Of a stretch of 64,000 bases of DNA, positions 11,065 through 23,759 are shown in pieces (position 1 is the stretch's first letter; the number at the start of each line of letters is the position of its first letter). The stretch covers positions 15,384,062 through 15,448,061 of the forward strand of contig CM055611.1 of the NCBI GenBank assembly GCA_029379385.1, given 5' to 3'. The position numbers and the translations under genes were made by a program. Below the pieces are notes generated by a model. That model had not been told where the DNA came from. It made no database searches and saw only the letters and a program-made list of their open reading frames with translations. Source of the DNA: Quillaja saponaria. Taxonomy: Eukaryota > Streptophyta > Magnoliopsida > Fabales > Quillajaceae.

Positions 11065-11836
11065 AGTGTGTTTGGAACCAAAGGATTTGAGAAATTCAAT
11101 TCATTTACAATGAATTTTAATAAATTTTTGTGTTTGGAATGCATAGTTAACTAGAATAGAATTCATTCTCAATCTTATTTTTGAACTTTTTCATTATTTT
11201 GAATTCTTGTTAAATTTGGTCAGATTTACAATAAATTTATTTTAATTGAGGGTTTAAAAACTGTTTAGACAATTATACCCTATGTACTTCAAATTTACAA
11301 TGATTGTCTAAGCCACCATGCTCCCCTGCTTCTTCCCCTCTTCTCCTAAAGCTCCGCTGCCATTTCCTAAGCTCTGATTCACACTCACACCTATATATTC
11401 TCAGCCTTGACACTAGTATTTGATGATGAGTCTAGAAAGTTTATGTTCCTCCATAGCTACAAAGAGTTTGTTTTGCTTCCAATACTTTGTTGTCCCACCC
11501 ATGCTTGTACAATGTTTGATTGCTTTATTCATAAAATTTCCCAACCAAACCATAACAAGGTTGAGAAAAAGAAGAGAGAGAAAGGAGCTGTGAGAAAGAG
11601 GAACATCAAAATAATTATGTAAATTAAAGGGTCGTAGTGTAAAATCATTAATTTAAATTGAATTCTAAAATTCATGTTTACAGTCCAAACAATAAAATTC
11701 AATTGAGTTCAATTTATTTCTATCACTATAATGATTTGTTTCAAACATTAAAAAATAATTTAAATTAAATTGAACTAAATTTGCAATCAAATAAAATCAT
11801 TTAAATTTTTATGTAAATTAATTTTAAACACACCCT
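11065..11836. mobile_element. Possible non-autonomous TIR element
   Basis: The left tip AGTGTGTTTGG (11065) is matched by the complement of the right tip AAACACACCCT (11826-11836). Both ends are then rich in 'aattcaatt/gaattc' words in opposite orientation, so the termini can pair loosely. The tip type resembles Tourist/hAT ends. No target duplication is clear and the interior is only slightly G+C-richer. Confidence 0.35.
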
Positions 11837-11974
11837 AAATTTAATTATTGTAACAAAAGCTTTCTACATATAAGAAAATTATTGTGATCCCTGAATTGTG
11901 AACTCGATGACTCAGTCAGATTGTAATTTGTAAAGTCAAAAAGTTATTTTTGGAAGGTCTCACTACAAGAAAAT

Positions 11975-12400
11975 CATTTTTCTGCTACGGCTTAAAACCG
12001 TAGCTAAAAACCAAAAAATCGAAAAATCGTAGCAGATAGCATCTGCTACAGCCACCGTAGCACTAAAGTCCGTAGCTAATGCAAGAGTGGCTGATAAACA
12101 TTTTCGTCTACGGGTAATTCCAACCGTAGCAGATAATGTTATTGGCTACGGACTATACACTTTCTGCTACGGGTAATTGACCGTAGCGAAAATTAGAACA
12201 TTTAAATAATTTGACCAACTGCTATGGCTTGCTGTAGTAAATAGTTTTGGCGGTTTTTGGCGCCAATTTATTCATTACTGTTTTGACCGTAGTGGAAAAA
12301 GTGTTTAGCCGTAGCCGATAATTTTTTTTTTTTGCAATTTGGCGCCACTCTTTCTTCTACGGCTAGCCGTAGTAGATGTATAATAGCTGTAGCAGATAAC
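11975..12400. repeat. CACTA subterminal repeat array (CTACGG / CCGTAG)
   Basis: Hexamers CTACGG or CCGTAG recur in both orientations, including head-to-head pairs such as 'ctacggctagccgtag' at about 12358. In known CACTA elements such arrays are the binding sites for the second element-encoded protein and are required for excision. Several copies are degraded by C-to-T type changes (for example 'gctgtagcag'). Confidence 0.8.
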
Positions 12401-12419
12401 ATTATTATTTTTTAAAATA

Positions 12420-13095
12420 TATATATATAATTTTTTTTCCCAAAAACCTGTCCAATTCATTCCCTTAAAACCTGTTGTTCACTTACCAATCTATCGATAG
12501 CTACACATTAATAACATCCAAAATATGTATTCAAAATAGGCTAATTTGTCTACATTTATGCAATCTTATAAATTCTAAACATCCAAATTACTTAGACATT
12601 CTTAACAAAAAGTCCAAACTACATAGATAATCTTAGCAAAACATTGACAAATTTATATCCAGAGGAGAACATTATCCCTAAGAAAATACTCTAAGCATGC
12701 CTACACATCAAGTATCATCGAGGTGAGCATCATCATCATCCGGTTCCTCAGATTGAGAATTAACATTTGCCGAAGATGATGTGTGTAAATCATGTAAAAT
12801 CAATATAAGCATTTAACTTATAATTAAGCATAAGGGAAGATTACAATTTGCAAAACTTTCTAACATGTATATAGTACTCAACAAAGAATTGCAAACTTAT
12901 CATATATTTGGAAAAATAAGAATGATTTAAGAAAAATGGTTAAAACTAAGTATGCCATTAATAACATACTTTTTCTTAACTTTTGTAAGATAATAGAGAT
13001 ATTCTCGTAATTCTACTTGAACTTATCATCAAAACTCTTAAGAAAAATCAAATTAGATGACTAAATAAAATGAAAGTTCATTTGATATACTTACA
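12420..13095. other. CACTA interior, untranslated side
   Basis: Non-coding DNA between the subterminal array and the end of the Transposase_24 gene. A short (TA)n tract lies at 12417-12428. No other element is recognised. Confidence 0.5.
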
Positions 13096-13099
13096 TTAG

Positions 13100-15390
13100 A
13101 TTGAGGTGTTTAAAATGCATGTGTAGCAAAATAGGTAGCAAACTGTTGCATAACAAGATGATCTTGCTCAGTCCATTGTGCCGGAGGTAAAAGCTGTGAA
13201 GGTGAGATAAGAGAAGGAGCTGAAGGTCGTGTATGTTGACTGCTCGATGGTTGCCCACTTAATGGCTACCTGTTAGATGAATATAAGTTTGTATATCTTC
13301 CTTTCCCATAAATTCGTCCATGACTTGGCTTCTTTTCTTCCTTACTTAATTGCATCCGTAGTTCATCATCCCAAATGCTAGGTTCAGTTTCAGGATTTGT
13401 TCCATGTTTCTCTATATACTTTTTCACATAAGCCACCTAAAATAGAAGAAATATAAATAAACAATCAGAGAAAAGAATTGAGTAAGAAAAATACAAGAAG
13501 ATACATTGCCTAACTAGTATTATGTAATTTTTCATTGCATGATAGAATTTATTGAAACAAAGAACACAAAGAGAGCTTGCAATACTAATCTCGTTTTCTA
13601 AAATATAAGTCAATGCATAGGTGTTAATAAAACATTTTCAATTGAATAGGCTGGTGACTTTCATATTTTCAGACTAAGAACTTGGTCTTATGAGATTTCT
13701 CTTTGATGAACTAGCATGAGCAGTAAAGTTTCCTAAAACTGAAGATTTTGTGTTCTCAAAAAGCAAACACAATGGCATTGACTCATTCAACAATGAACTA
13801 TTGTTTAGAATTTGAAAAGAGGCTTAACAAATTAATCAAAATCTTAAGACAAGCCACAGACCATGAACTTGAAAGAAAATGTTTAAGGGTGTGAAAGATA
13901 GAACTCAAACCAAACAACCAATAAATGCTAAACAACTAATAAATTATGAACAACCAATAAATTGAAAGCCAATAAATTATGCACAAATGGTCACACCTTT
14001 CACTCAACAGCCAATAAATTCAAGGCAACCAAACTCAAACCAAACATAATTCTAGAAATAACAAGCACAATGCCATTAACTTCCATAACTCCATGTTAAC
14101 TTCAGCACTAAAAATTGGGTGCCAAAGTTGACATAACTAGATAGAAATGTATATATGGTTCATAAAACTTAAAACATACTAGTCAAAGTCTCACATATGT
14201 GCTTAACCATTACAAAACTAACAATAGCCAGTAATAAAAAAAATATAAGTAACAAATGTTTATTGCACTTACAGCTTGCTTTTGAGACCTAGCATCCACG
14301 TACTGACCATCTTTCATATGAAGCTTGTTAAAGACCTCTACATCACTTAATGGCCTACTAAATTGTGACATCTATACATTCAAAAAATAAAAAAAAAATT
14401 AGATGTTGAGATTTAACTTGGCTAAGAGAAAACTTTTAAGATATTCATACCATATGTTCTGCATGCACAAGTGCTGGTCTAGATCCTTCCAAATGGTGAA
14501 GAACCTCATCATTTGCTAATCTATTTTTTGATGCAGATTCAGACACACTCTTCCACTCAGGAGTGTTAAATATATCACACATTTGACTCCAGATGTCTTG
14601 TTGAACCCAATTATTTTTTCTGTAAGTCTTCCAATTGATAAGATTGTCACCTTTTTTCTTTTTAGCTTCTTTCCTCAGCTTGTGCAAAGATTGTCTGAAG
14701 CGTTCCTTACAAATACTCCAAAATATAGGAATGGCCTCCTCCGTATGTGCCGGTGACTGAAATCTATATCTTGTCTAAAATATAGTTACATAAACAATGA
14801 ATATTATCAAATTATGCATAAGTTAGGCATATATTGTATTATAAAGTATATAAATACAAACCAAGAAATCATTCCAAATATCCATCTTTTGATCTTGCAT
14901 GAAGTCATCAAATTTTGTGACTGGACCCGGCAAAGATGTTTTCACCAAATATGTTATAGTGAAGGCCGTTTTTGGATGACCAAGATATCCACTGCAAAGA
15001 CAAAAACAATAGTTACAATTTAACAACCATTAAATTAAGTGACATATAACATATTGAAAAACATACCGGCCACAAACAGAAATTAAGGGACGATCATCAA
15101 CAATATCAGTAGGAGTTTGAGGCTTATTACTACCCCTTCCATTACGTGTCACATCAACCTCATCATTATTATCATCATCATTCTCGCCTACATATTATAC
15201 CAAAAAAAAAAAAAAGTATATAAGCAAATAAAACAATAAATAATGGATATAATAAATAAATCATACCTATCAATGCATCGCCGATACTAGGATCTCCAGT
15301 CAACTGTGTACCTGAACTGGTGCCAATACCTCCACTCAATGGTGGGTTGACACCATCCAAGCTGTCATGTCCTATTGTACCTTGAACCAT
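13100..15390 (-). pseudogene. CACTA Transposase_24 (Ptta/En/Spm) gene
   Basis: Minus-strand exons with GT-AG borders: 15390-15268 (start 'MVQGTIGHDSLDG'), about 15190-15068 ('DDRPLISVCGR'), about 14995-14863 ('KTAFTITYLVKTSLPGPV', 'KMDIWNDFLV'), about 14775-14451 ('FWSICKERFRQSLHKLRKEA', 'NWVQQDIWSQMCDIFNTPEW'), about 14372-14272 and about 13440-13100. The block 'W..MCD.F..PEW...S...S.NR' followed by 'HLEGSRPALVHAEHM' is the signature of the plant Transposase_24 family, the second CACTA protein. An in-frame TAG follows 'YSSNR' in the last exon. Exon limits were judged by eye. It lies downstream of TNP2 on the same strand. Confidence 0.75.
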
Positions 15391-15594
15391 TCTACCTAAC
15401 TATATTTCAAATAATAAACCTCATGTATAGTAACGATAAATAATCTTCAATTACAACAACGATGTTTTACTTGTCAACTTGAAACATTTAATAATACTAG
15501 TCAATAATATAATCAATTCAGAATTAAGAACCACAACATTCATACACAATATTAAGTCATATCAAATAAACATTAAATAATGTAATATATAAAC

Positions 15595-18500
15595 TCATTC
15601 ATCTTCATCCTCGCTTTCTTCACTCTCCTCTTCTTCTATATCATCTTCCTCTTCCCATTGTCTTTCCTCTTCCTCGTCCTCGTCCTTATCCTTATCTTCC
15701 TCTTCCTCGTCCTCTACTTCAATTACCACATGACTCTTCATCTTCTTCTTCCTCTTCTTCCTCTTCCATTGTATTATTACGAACAAGAACACCTGGAAGA
15801 TCTAGTTCATCATTAGAAAGAACAGGTGCTATAAACCCCGTTTGATCCTCTTGTAAGCATTTTGTAACAATAGGCACAATTACGTCATCAGCTTCTTCTA
15901 TAAATGGAACATGCACATTGCCCCTGGCTTTTGTTTTACATACAACCCACCAGGATTATCTTTCTTTCTTTTGAGAAGGATATGGTATATAGTATACTTG
16001 TGTTGCCTGCTTTGCTAACGCAAATGGCTCATATTTCTTATATTGAGAGTGATGATTAATTTCTACAATGCCGTGCTTTGGGTCTACCCTTACTCCTTTC
16101 TCTATATCATACCAATTACAATTAAACAAGACAACATTGTTATTCCCATGGTATTATAACTCAATAATTTCTACCAACATACCATACCAGTCAAGGTCAC
16201 TTTCACTGTAACATTCACCTTTCACGCATATACCGTTATTCATTATTTTCTTATATGCTCCATACTCTTGTGTGTGAAATCTATACCCATTTACATTGTA
16301 TCCTTTATACGTTTTTACACGTCGTCTTGGAAGACGACCTATATCACGTATATGTTTATGAATACTTAAATCCTTCATAACCTATCAAAATAAAATAAGG
16401 AGATGTAATTTTAATATTTTATCATGAACAATATGAAATCAACAAAACTACTAAAAAAATTATTACTTACAAGATCACGAAACCAACATGTAAAATTCTT
16501 TTCACGAAACTTCTCAATTTGTTGGTCATTGAGATAGGGTTTCTCTTGTCACAACTTTGCATTATATTGGCTACAACAAACATGAATGAATTGTTTAATG
16601 CATTATAATTATATAGTATCACTTCATTGATTGTGTAGATAGTAGCTAATCAATGACTTACTCCACAAATGGGCTAATCTCATCACAATTCATGAGAACA
16701 TATATAATTGCTGCATTATACTCTTCATCCTCCAATTTTCTATAATTAGCACGACCAATTGTAAGACCCGGATAACGAAAAACTGAAAGACCGTCATCCA
16801 CTTTATCCCCTCCATCATCATTGCTACCTACTTGTCTTAATTTTGTCTGAACATTGCTAGAAAAATATAGAGAACAGAAATTTGAGATCTCCTCTAAAAT
16901 GTAGGCCTCAACAATCGAACCTTCCACCCTTGCCCTATTACGAGACTTTTTCTTTAGGCTATGCATACACCTAATATTAAAATACAAAGACTTGCGTTAT
17001 ATATGGAAACATTTATGCATAATATATGTAACAAGGCAAGGATACATTACATCTTAAATGGATACATCCACCGATATTGCACAGGACCACCAACTTTGGC
17101 TTCATACGCTAAATGGATAGGCAAATGTTCCATAGAATCAAAGAATGCAGGAATAAAACACTTTTCAAGTTTACACAAAGTGACGACAATATTTTTTTCA
17201 AGCTGTTCCATGTGCCCAACACGTAATTCAGTTGCACATATATCCTTGAAAAAGTTATTGAGTTCTGTCAAAGCATCCTATATGCATTCTTTTAAAAAAT
17301 CCCAAAATGCAATAGGTAACAATCTCTCCATAAATACATGACAATCATGACTCTTCATACCATAGAACTTGCATTCATTGACCTTCACACATCGAGACAA
17401 ATTTGATGCATATCCATCTGGAAATTTCAAATCTTTAACCCACCCGCATACCAACTTCTTCTGCTTCTTGTCTAAAGTACATGCCACTTTTTTGACCTTT
17501 TGTTTTCCATTTGCACCATCCATTATTTCTAAATCTTGACGCTTACACAATAAGGCCATATCAGCACGTGCTTTCATGCTATCTTTGGTCTTATCCTTAA
17601 AGTCCATAACGATGTTAAATACATTATCAAAGACATTTTTTTCAATATGCATAACATCCAAATTATGATGAATAAGATTTGTGGACTAATAAGGCAACTC
17701 CCAAAATATGCTAAATTTTTTCCAATTGTGTGTAATCCCAATTCCAGGAGGTTCTTCATACCCTTTACCAAACTTAATATGTTCAAAAGGCTTGACTCTT
17801 TCCAGCACTTCAACCCCGGTTAAGCGTGGTGGTGGTGAGTCCTATTCTTCCTTATTTTTTCGGAAGGCATTTTTCTAACTTCGAAATACATGATCAGGTG
17901 GCAAGAATTAACGATGGCAATCAAACCAACATGCCTTTCGACCTATGTTTAAGTTGAAATGATTTTGTATGCTCCATGCAATAAGGATAAGCCAATTTTC
18001 CACGAGTGCTCCACCCAGAAAGCATAGCGTATGCTGGAAAATCACTTATTGTCCATAACAATGCAGCTTTCATATTAAAATTTTGCCTTAATGAAGCATC
18101 ATAAGTTTTAACACCTTCATTCCACAATTTCTTCAAGTCATCTATTAATGGCCTTAAGTAGATGTCTATATTCTTACCAGGATGATTTGGCCCAGGAATG
18201 ACCAAGGATAAGAACAAGTATTGCTCCTTCATGCATAGCCCTGGTGGCAAGTTATACAGGGGTAACAAAAACTGGCCAGCAAGAGTAAGAAGATGATGAG
18301 TTATTAAACAGAGTGAAACCATTAGACGAAAGACCTAATCGATCATTTCGGATTTCATCTGCCCACTCTAGGAAACTGTTATCAAAATGTTTCCATGCTT
18401 CAGCATCAGATGGATGGACAATTATGTTTTCATTCTCACGAATACTAACCTTATGCCATCTCATTTGTCTAGCAGTGCTCTCTATCATGTAAAGTCTCTG

Positions 18501-19028
18501 AAGTCTTGGTATAATTGGTAAGTAACGCAACACCTTCTCTGATATATTTGGGTGATTTTGATTTCTTTTGGGTTTGAATCGAGGACAACCACAAATATTG
18601 CATTTTGTTCTATCTTTATCTTCATTGTAATACAAAATACAATCATTTGGACATGCGTCTATCTTCTCATACCCAAGTCCTAATTCTTTCACCGTCTTCT
18701 TGGCCTCATAGAAATTTGATGGTAACTTATCCCCATCTGGTAACATGGATTTAATTATTGACATCAATCGATCATAACAGTTCTCAGAAATGTTAAAATC
18801 AGATTTACAATTCAATAATTGTGTGACAGCATAAAGTTTAGTATGAACCTTGCAACCCTCCCATAGGGGTTCATCGGCAGCTGCCAACATATCTAAGAAC
18901 TTTGCAGCATTAGGATTTGGATCTTCTGGATTTGAATTGAAAGATGGCCCAGTAGCATCCATTACCATGTCTCTCATTCTATTAGTTTCTCCAAAACCTT
19001 CTACTACATCATCCTCGAGCAGAAACAC
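15595..19028 (-). pseudogene. CACTA TNP2 transposase (Transposase_21, DUF4218, DUF4216)
   Basis: Reading down the minus strand: the TNP2 N-terminal part from 19028 ('MRDMVMDATGPSF', 'CPNDCILYYNEDKDRTKCNI'); the Transposase_21 core from about 18320 ('LVIPGPNHPGKNIDIYLRPL', 'ALLWTISDFPAYAMLSGWST') to 'DVMHIEKNVFDNV' at about 17645; DUF4218 at 17350-16700 ('CKLEKCFIPAFFDSMEHLP', 'GPVQYRWMYPFK', 'EEISNFCSLYF'); and DUF4216 at 16378-15930 ('GYNVNGYRFHT', 'DWYGMLVEIIEL'). Introns with good borders are visible at about 16976-17046 and 16570-16660. It ends in an acidic Glu/Asp tail (15595-15790). Breaks: a frameshift near 18260, others between 17660 and 17900, a TAG at 17279-17281, and further stops. 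The usual N-terminal Transpos_assoc domain is absent. Confidence 0.85.
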
Positions 19029-19075
19029 ACACAGGTTGTTCAGTAAGGATGAGAATCATATTAAATCAGGATTCT

Positions 19076-21240
19076 GAAAAGTACCAAATTCATGATCTTG
19101 TAGTTGAATATAATCATATTCTTCAACTTGAAGAAACTAGTCACATGTTACCTTCATAAAGAAAGATTTCACATATTCAAGCTTTTGAGATTGATTTGGC
19201 AGATGATTCAGGAATCAGGTCCAAGAAAATACTCGAGTTTATGGGTAAGCAAGCTGGTGGAAGACATAATCTTGGATATACACTACGAGATCAAAAGAAT
19301 TACCTTCGAACTAAACGGAAAAAAGACTTGTCATATGGTGAAGCAGGGAGTATGTTTAGATACTTCCAACAACAATCATTAGAAAATCCTTCATTTTATT
19401 ATGCCATACAATTGGATTGTGAAGAACAGATAACAAATATCTTTTGGGCTGATGCAAGAATGATTATTGATTATGCTCATTTTGGTGATGTGATTACTTT
19501 TAACACCACATTCGGTACCAACAAAGAGTTTAGACCATTTGGGGTGTTTGTTGGATTTAATCAACATAGATGACTAACAATTTGTTGGCCAACACTTTTG
19601 TATGATGAGACAGCTGAATCATTCAAATGGTTATTTGAGACATTTTTAGAAGCACATAAGAATCAAAAGCCGAAAACATTTTTTACTGATCAAGATGCTG
19701 TAATGATGAAGGCGTTGGCTGAGGTGATGCCAGATGTATGCCATGGTTTGTGTACTTGGCATCTAATGCAAAATGCAATAAAACACTTAGGAAACATGAT
19801 GAAAGATGGATATTCTTTTCTTGCTGAATTCAGTGCTTGCATGTATCAATATGATTACGAGATAGAGTTTGAAAAACCATGGAAGGCCTTGCTAACAAAA
19901 TGCACATGTAAAGGAGTCACTTGGTTAGAAAGTGTCTATAAACTCAAGAATAAATGGGCCAAGTGTTACATGAAAATGGCTTTCACTGTAGGAATGCGAA
20001 GCACACAACTTAGTGAAAGTCTGAATAAAGACTTAAAAGATTACTTGAAAGCAGACTTGGATATGATACGATTTTTCAAACACTTTGAAAGAGTTGTTAA
20101 TGATAAGCGCTACAAAAAATTAGAAGCCGAGTATGATTTTAGGCATAAATTGCCAAGAATTAGACTAAAAAAGTCACCAATTTTATAGCAAGCAGGATAG
20201 ATATATACAAAAGAAATATTTGGATTGTTTCAAGATGAGTTTGAATGGCCTTCAGCAGGCTTTGTAAAATCTCGTAATGAAAGTGAACAATTGCAGGAAT
20301 ATGTAGTTGAAGTTATTGGTAAACATGGAGAGTTTAATGTATTTTATGATCCTATTGAGCAAACTATCTCTTGTAGTTGTCGAAAGTTTGAGATACTTGG
20401 CATTTTGTGTTGTCATGCTCTCGAAGTTCTTGATGTGCTGGATATTAAGTTAATTCTTAACCAATACATGCTAAAGAGATGGACAAGAGAAGCAAAGAAT
20501 GGTGTTGTGCAAGATGTAGAAGGGAGAATTGTTCGTGAAAATTGTAACTTGGATATGACAGAACGTTATAGAATGCTTTGTCCTAAGTTGGTTAAGTTAG
20601 CATCTCGAGCATCGGATTGTGAGGAAGCATATTTATTGGTAGAAAAAGTTGCTAATGAATTAAGTAAGCAAGTTGATGAAATTTGTAGTAAATATGCTAC
20701 TGACAAAGATGCAACTTACCAATCTCATATGCCATTACTAGAAGTAAATGAAAGCGAGCATGGAAGCACAATAAAAAATCTTGCTCAAAAAGTGAAAGGT
20801 CTTAAGAAAAAGGTTAATGTTCGTAAAGTTGGAAAGCGACAAAAGTGTTGGGTTGAAAAGATGCCAAATAAAAAGAAAATTAAGGATTTCTCCTCCACTC
20901 AATCATATAAGGTACTTTTACTTTTAAGATGTTAATTTTATTAAACTTCACATTGAAAATCTATCATGACTATTTTCTTGTTGTTTCAAATAGGAAAATC
21001 AAGATCCTATTCATGTGTATGATGACTCTACTTCTCAACTAGGATACACTCATTACCAGGTTAGCATATACACGTTTTCCTCGCTACTGTATAACTGGTA
21101 AAGCAGTGTCATGATATATATAATTTTGTCTAACTCATATGTATACATTCAGGAAGTCCAGCTCACTCATCTAATGACATGTATATCTTACAACGAGTCT
21201 CAAGTAAATGGACACAATAATAGTTTTACAAAACTTTTGA
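19076..21240 (+). pseudogene. FAR1-RELATED SEQUENCE (MULE-derived) gene, 5'-truncated
   Basis: The frame 19091-20935 reads from the end of the FAR1 DNA-binding domain ('HDLVVEYNHILQLEETSHM') through 'SGIRSKKILEFMGKQAGG' and the MULE transposase core ('FWADARMIIDYAHFGDVI', 'TFFTDQDAVMMKALAEVMPD', 'CTWHLMQNAIKHLG') to the SWIM zinc finger 'CSCRKFEILGILCCH' (about 20373-20417). It has four in-frame stops (19157 TAA, 19571 TGA, 20186 TAG, 20198 TAG) but no frameshift in 1.85 kb. Small 3' exons with GT-AG borders follow at about 20994-21060 and 21153-21240. FRS proteins are plant transcription regulators related to FHY3/FAR1. The N-terminal zinc-finger part is missing, cut at the CACTA junction. 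Introns show that it is not a retrocopy. Confidence 0.85.
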
Positions 21241-21249
21241 TGGTAAACT

Positions 21250-23100
21250 ATTCTTTTATTCAATGCAAATTTTGAGAAATTTTCAAGCTCACTATTTATT
21301 TGATATTGATTTTTCAAGATTTTGCAAGGAGCATCATGTGATTACTCATCTCTATCACATTTTCAAATGTCAAGCACCAGTGGATTTAGTACTACACAAG
21401 CATTTGATGTTAATATATCAAATACTGGGGAGATACAATGAATCAAACTTAATTTTTTGAAAGTAAATTGCTGTATTATTGTGGTTATTTGCAAGATAAC
21501 AGCAAACTTGATTTTTTGCAAACAAAGTGTTATGCTATTTCCACACTTGAAGCTAATAGCATATTATTTTTTGAAAGTTAGAAGTGCTAGCAATTATGGA
21601 TATTTGTAATGAATCTAGCATGTTGTACTGAATTTCATCAATCTATAATAATAGTTTTAGAATTGTTCTTGAATAGCCTTTTTTTGGATTAGTTTTACAT
21701 ATCATTTGTCATCTTTATTTCTTGACTGAATTATTAACAGTCATGAATTTTCAGCAATTTCATAGTTTCTAATAATATTGAAGCATTGCAACTTATCTCA
21801 CAAGTTTTAAATCAATACTATTCTTACAATCCAACACAACAATTGAACTTGAAATCAAATTTGTAAAAGTCATTCTTTTATTGATAATTGATTCAGTACA
21901 TGATCATCACATGGTTAACCATAAAACCAGTACACACCCAAAAAAAAAGTAAGCTAAAACTAGTAAATACAACAAACCCCTATCAACACATACAAAAAGC
22001 AGCTGAATTACAAGGATATCAAACTATAATTTTTTTTTGGAGCAAGCATCCTCCTGAGATAACTATCTTATGCCAATTTACATTGTTAATCTCTTTATAA
22101 TCACCGAGTTATTGAACAACATATTATGAAATAAATTTTGTTCTTAATGCTATCTCTTCCTTATTAAACTTTTAGTGCATAACATAAGTTGACATTACAA
22201 GATATCTGCTTGTGGGTATGGCTCTTGAGGACAAATGGTCACATCTTGCTCAAGTCCAATATCAGCATCATGCAGCACAGTCTGGTAACCCAAAACCAAT
22301 TGAAGCTGAGATAGTTGAACCTGCTTAGGATGACACTCAGAAATGAGGAGTTAGACATTCATTGTACCTACAATTAGATTACTTACGAACTCTTTGACTT
22401 AATATAAATGTCTAGGAAATCCCAGATTAGTTTACTTAAATGATAAATATCAAATTAAGTAATCAACAAACTTAAGGTACAGGAAGCAAAACCCTCAAAG
22501 CTCATCCAAAAAAACCCCTTAGTTTATTAACTTTCCCAAATAATTTGAAAGCACAAACGTAAAAATAACAAAATCTTGTTCCCCTCTTTCTCTAGTCACT
22601 GTTGAGTTGCTCAACAAATGAATTTAAAATATAATACTTTTTCCCATTTTAATTGGTACCTCAAAGAAATACAACTCAGTATCCAAAAAAAAATTAATCC
22701 AGATACAGAGGAGCCAAATCCAGATTATTCACACCTTACAGATTAGAAATAGAGAATGAACATGCATATAAGCCCTCAAAGTTTCTTTCTTTTTCCTTCC
22801 CTCAGATTGTTTTTCCCATAATCTAAATAGTAGAAGCTAAAATCAATTTTACCTTGTCCAATAGCAGATTCGATGAAATCCCTGTAGAAAATAGGCAGTG
22901 TGATAAAGGTTGAAGATAGGCAGGGGATGAGCTTATAAGGGTTAAAGATAGGCAGATTTTGAGTTTTATAAAACGCATAGCTTAAGTTAAGAAATTGGAT
23001 GGCTAGGATTTAATATTAAATTTGTATGGTCAGGATTAAAGGAATTCTATTGGTAGAATTCTATCCCTAATTCCAGAGGAGCCCAATCCCTAATTTCAAC
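21250..23100. other. FRS downstream DNA, mostly non-coding
   Basis: A+T-rich with no domain recognised. The one coding-like patch is 22195-22335, open on both strands: plus 'MALEDKWSHLAQVQYQHHAA', minus 'ICPQEPYPQADI'. It could be a last exon of the FRS gene or a captured exon; I cannot decide. No second CACTA terminus matching 11961 was found here. Confidence 0.45.
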
Positions 23101-23104
23101 GGTT

Positions 23105-23740
23105 TTAGATATAACTTAAATGTTTGATTGTTTGTGTTGTCATAAGACACATAGTGGCTACACTCCCGAGAGAAAGAGATAGTAAAAATTGATAACCATT
23201 ATAAGGACATTTTAAAGAAGAATAATGATAATATGCATCACATCATATTTGTACAAATATTGTTATTATTTTTAATTTATATGCTCATATAAATTTAAAA
23301 ATTTATTATTATTTTTAATAAAATTTCATAGTAAAAGGAAAATGTTCGCCTGGATATGAATTTATTCTTTAGATTTTGTATTTTGTAAAAATCAACAACA
23401 GCTAGTTTGTTTTGATATCAATATTTATTGTTGTTTTTAGTAAATTACATTCTTCTCTTTGGAGATTTTGCTAAAATGTTTATAAGATTTAAAGTTTAGA
23501 ATATATGGCACTCACCTTTTTTTAGATTTATATATAAAAAAAAAAAAAAAAACAATGGTGTTAAAAATAATTTAAAAATCCTCAAAATTTCTTCAAGATA
23601 TCAAAATGTCCTATTTTAGATTTAAACCATTTTCAAATTAGTAATATATACTTTTTTTTTAATGTATCCCCTATTTTTACTTATTTTTCTTTATAGCAAT
23701 GCTTTATGTTAAATTTAGTTTTTTAATAAATATAAAAAAA
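23105..23740. repeat. Low-copy duplicated segment, copy 2 (partner 9.43-10.05 kb)
   Basis: Direct-orientation partner of 9430-10050, with a 17-base A run at 23538-23554 as the main difference. Non-coding. Confidence 0.8.
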
Positions 23741-23759
23741 TAGTTTACACATATAAAAG

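Larger units (their letters stand above)
11961..19078 (-). mobile_element. CACTA (En/Spm) DNA transposon, right side truncated
   Basis: The 3' terminus (relative to its genes) starts CACTACAAGAAAATC at 11961. Next to it, 11975-12400 carries at least twelve copies of CTACGG/CCGTAG in both orientations, the subterminal repeats that bind the element's own DNA-binding protein in this superfamily. Two genes follow on the minus strand: a Transposase_24 protein (15390-13100) and TNP2 (19028-15595). The other CACTA terminus, and the first TNP2 domain, are missing; homology stops at 19.03-19.08 kb, where the FRS pseudogene begins. Several stops and frameshifts show that it is not autonomous. Confidence 0.85.

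Noticed and set aside
15595..15790. Acidic low-complexity ORF as a separate gene
   Set aside because: It is the Glu/Asp-rich C-terminal tail of TNP2 followed in phase from the DUF4216 exon.
22160..22185. CACTA tip 'cttttagtg' as the missing right end of the 11961 element
   Set aside because: Only the CACTA core matches; the next ten bases differ from CACTACAAGAAAATC and no subterminal CTACGG repeats lie nearby.
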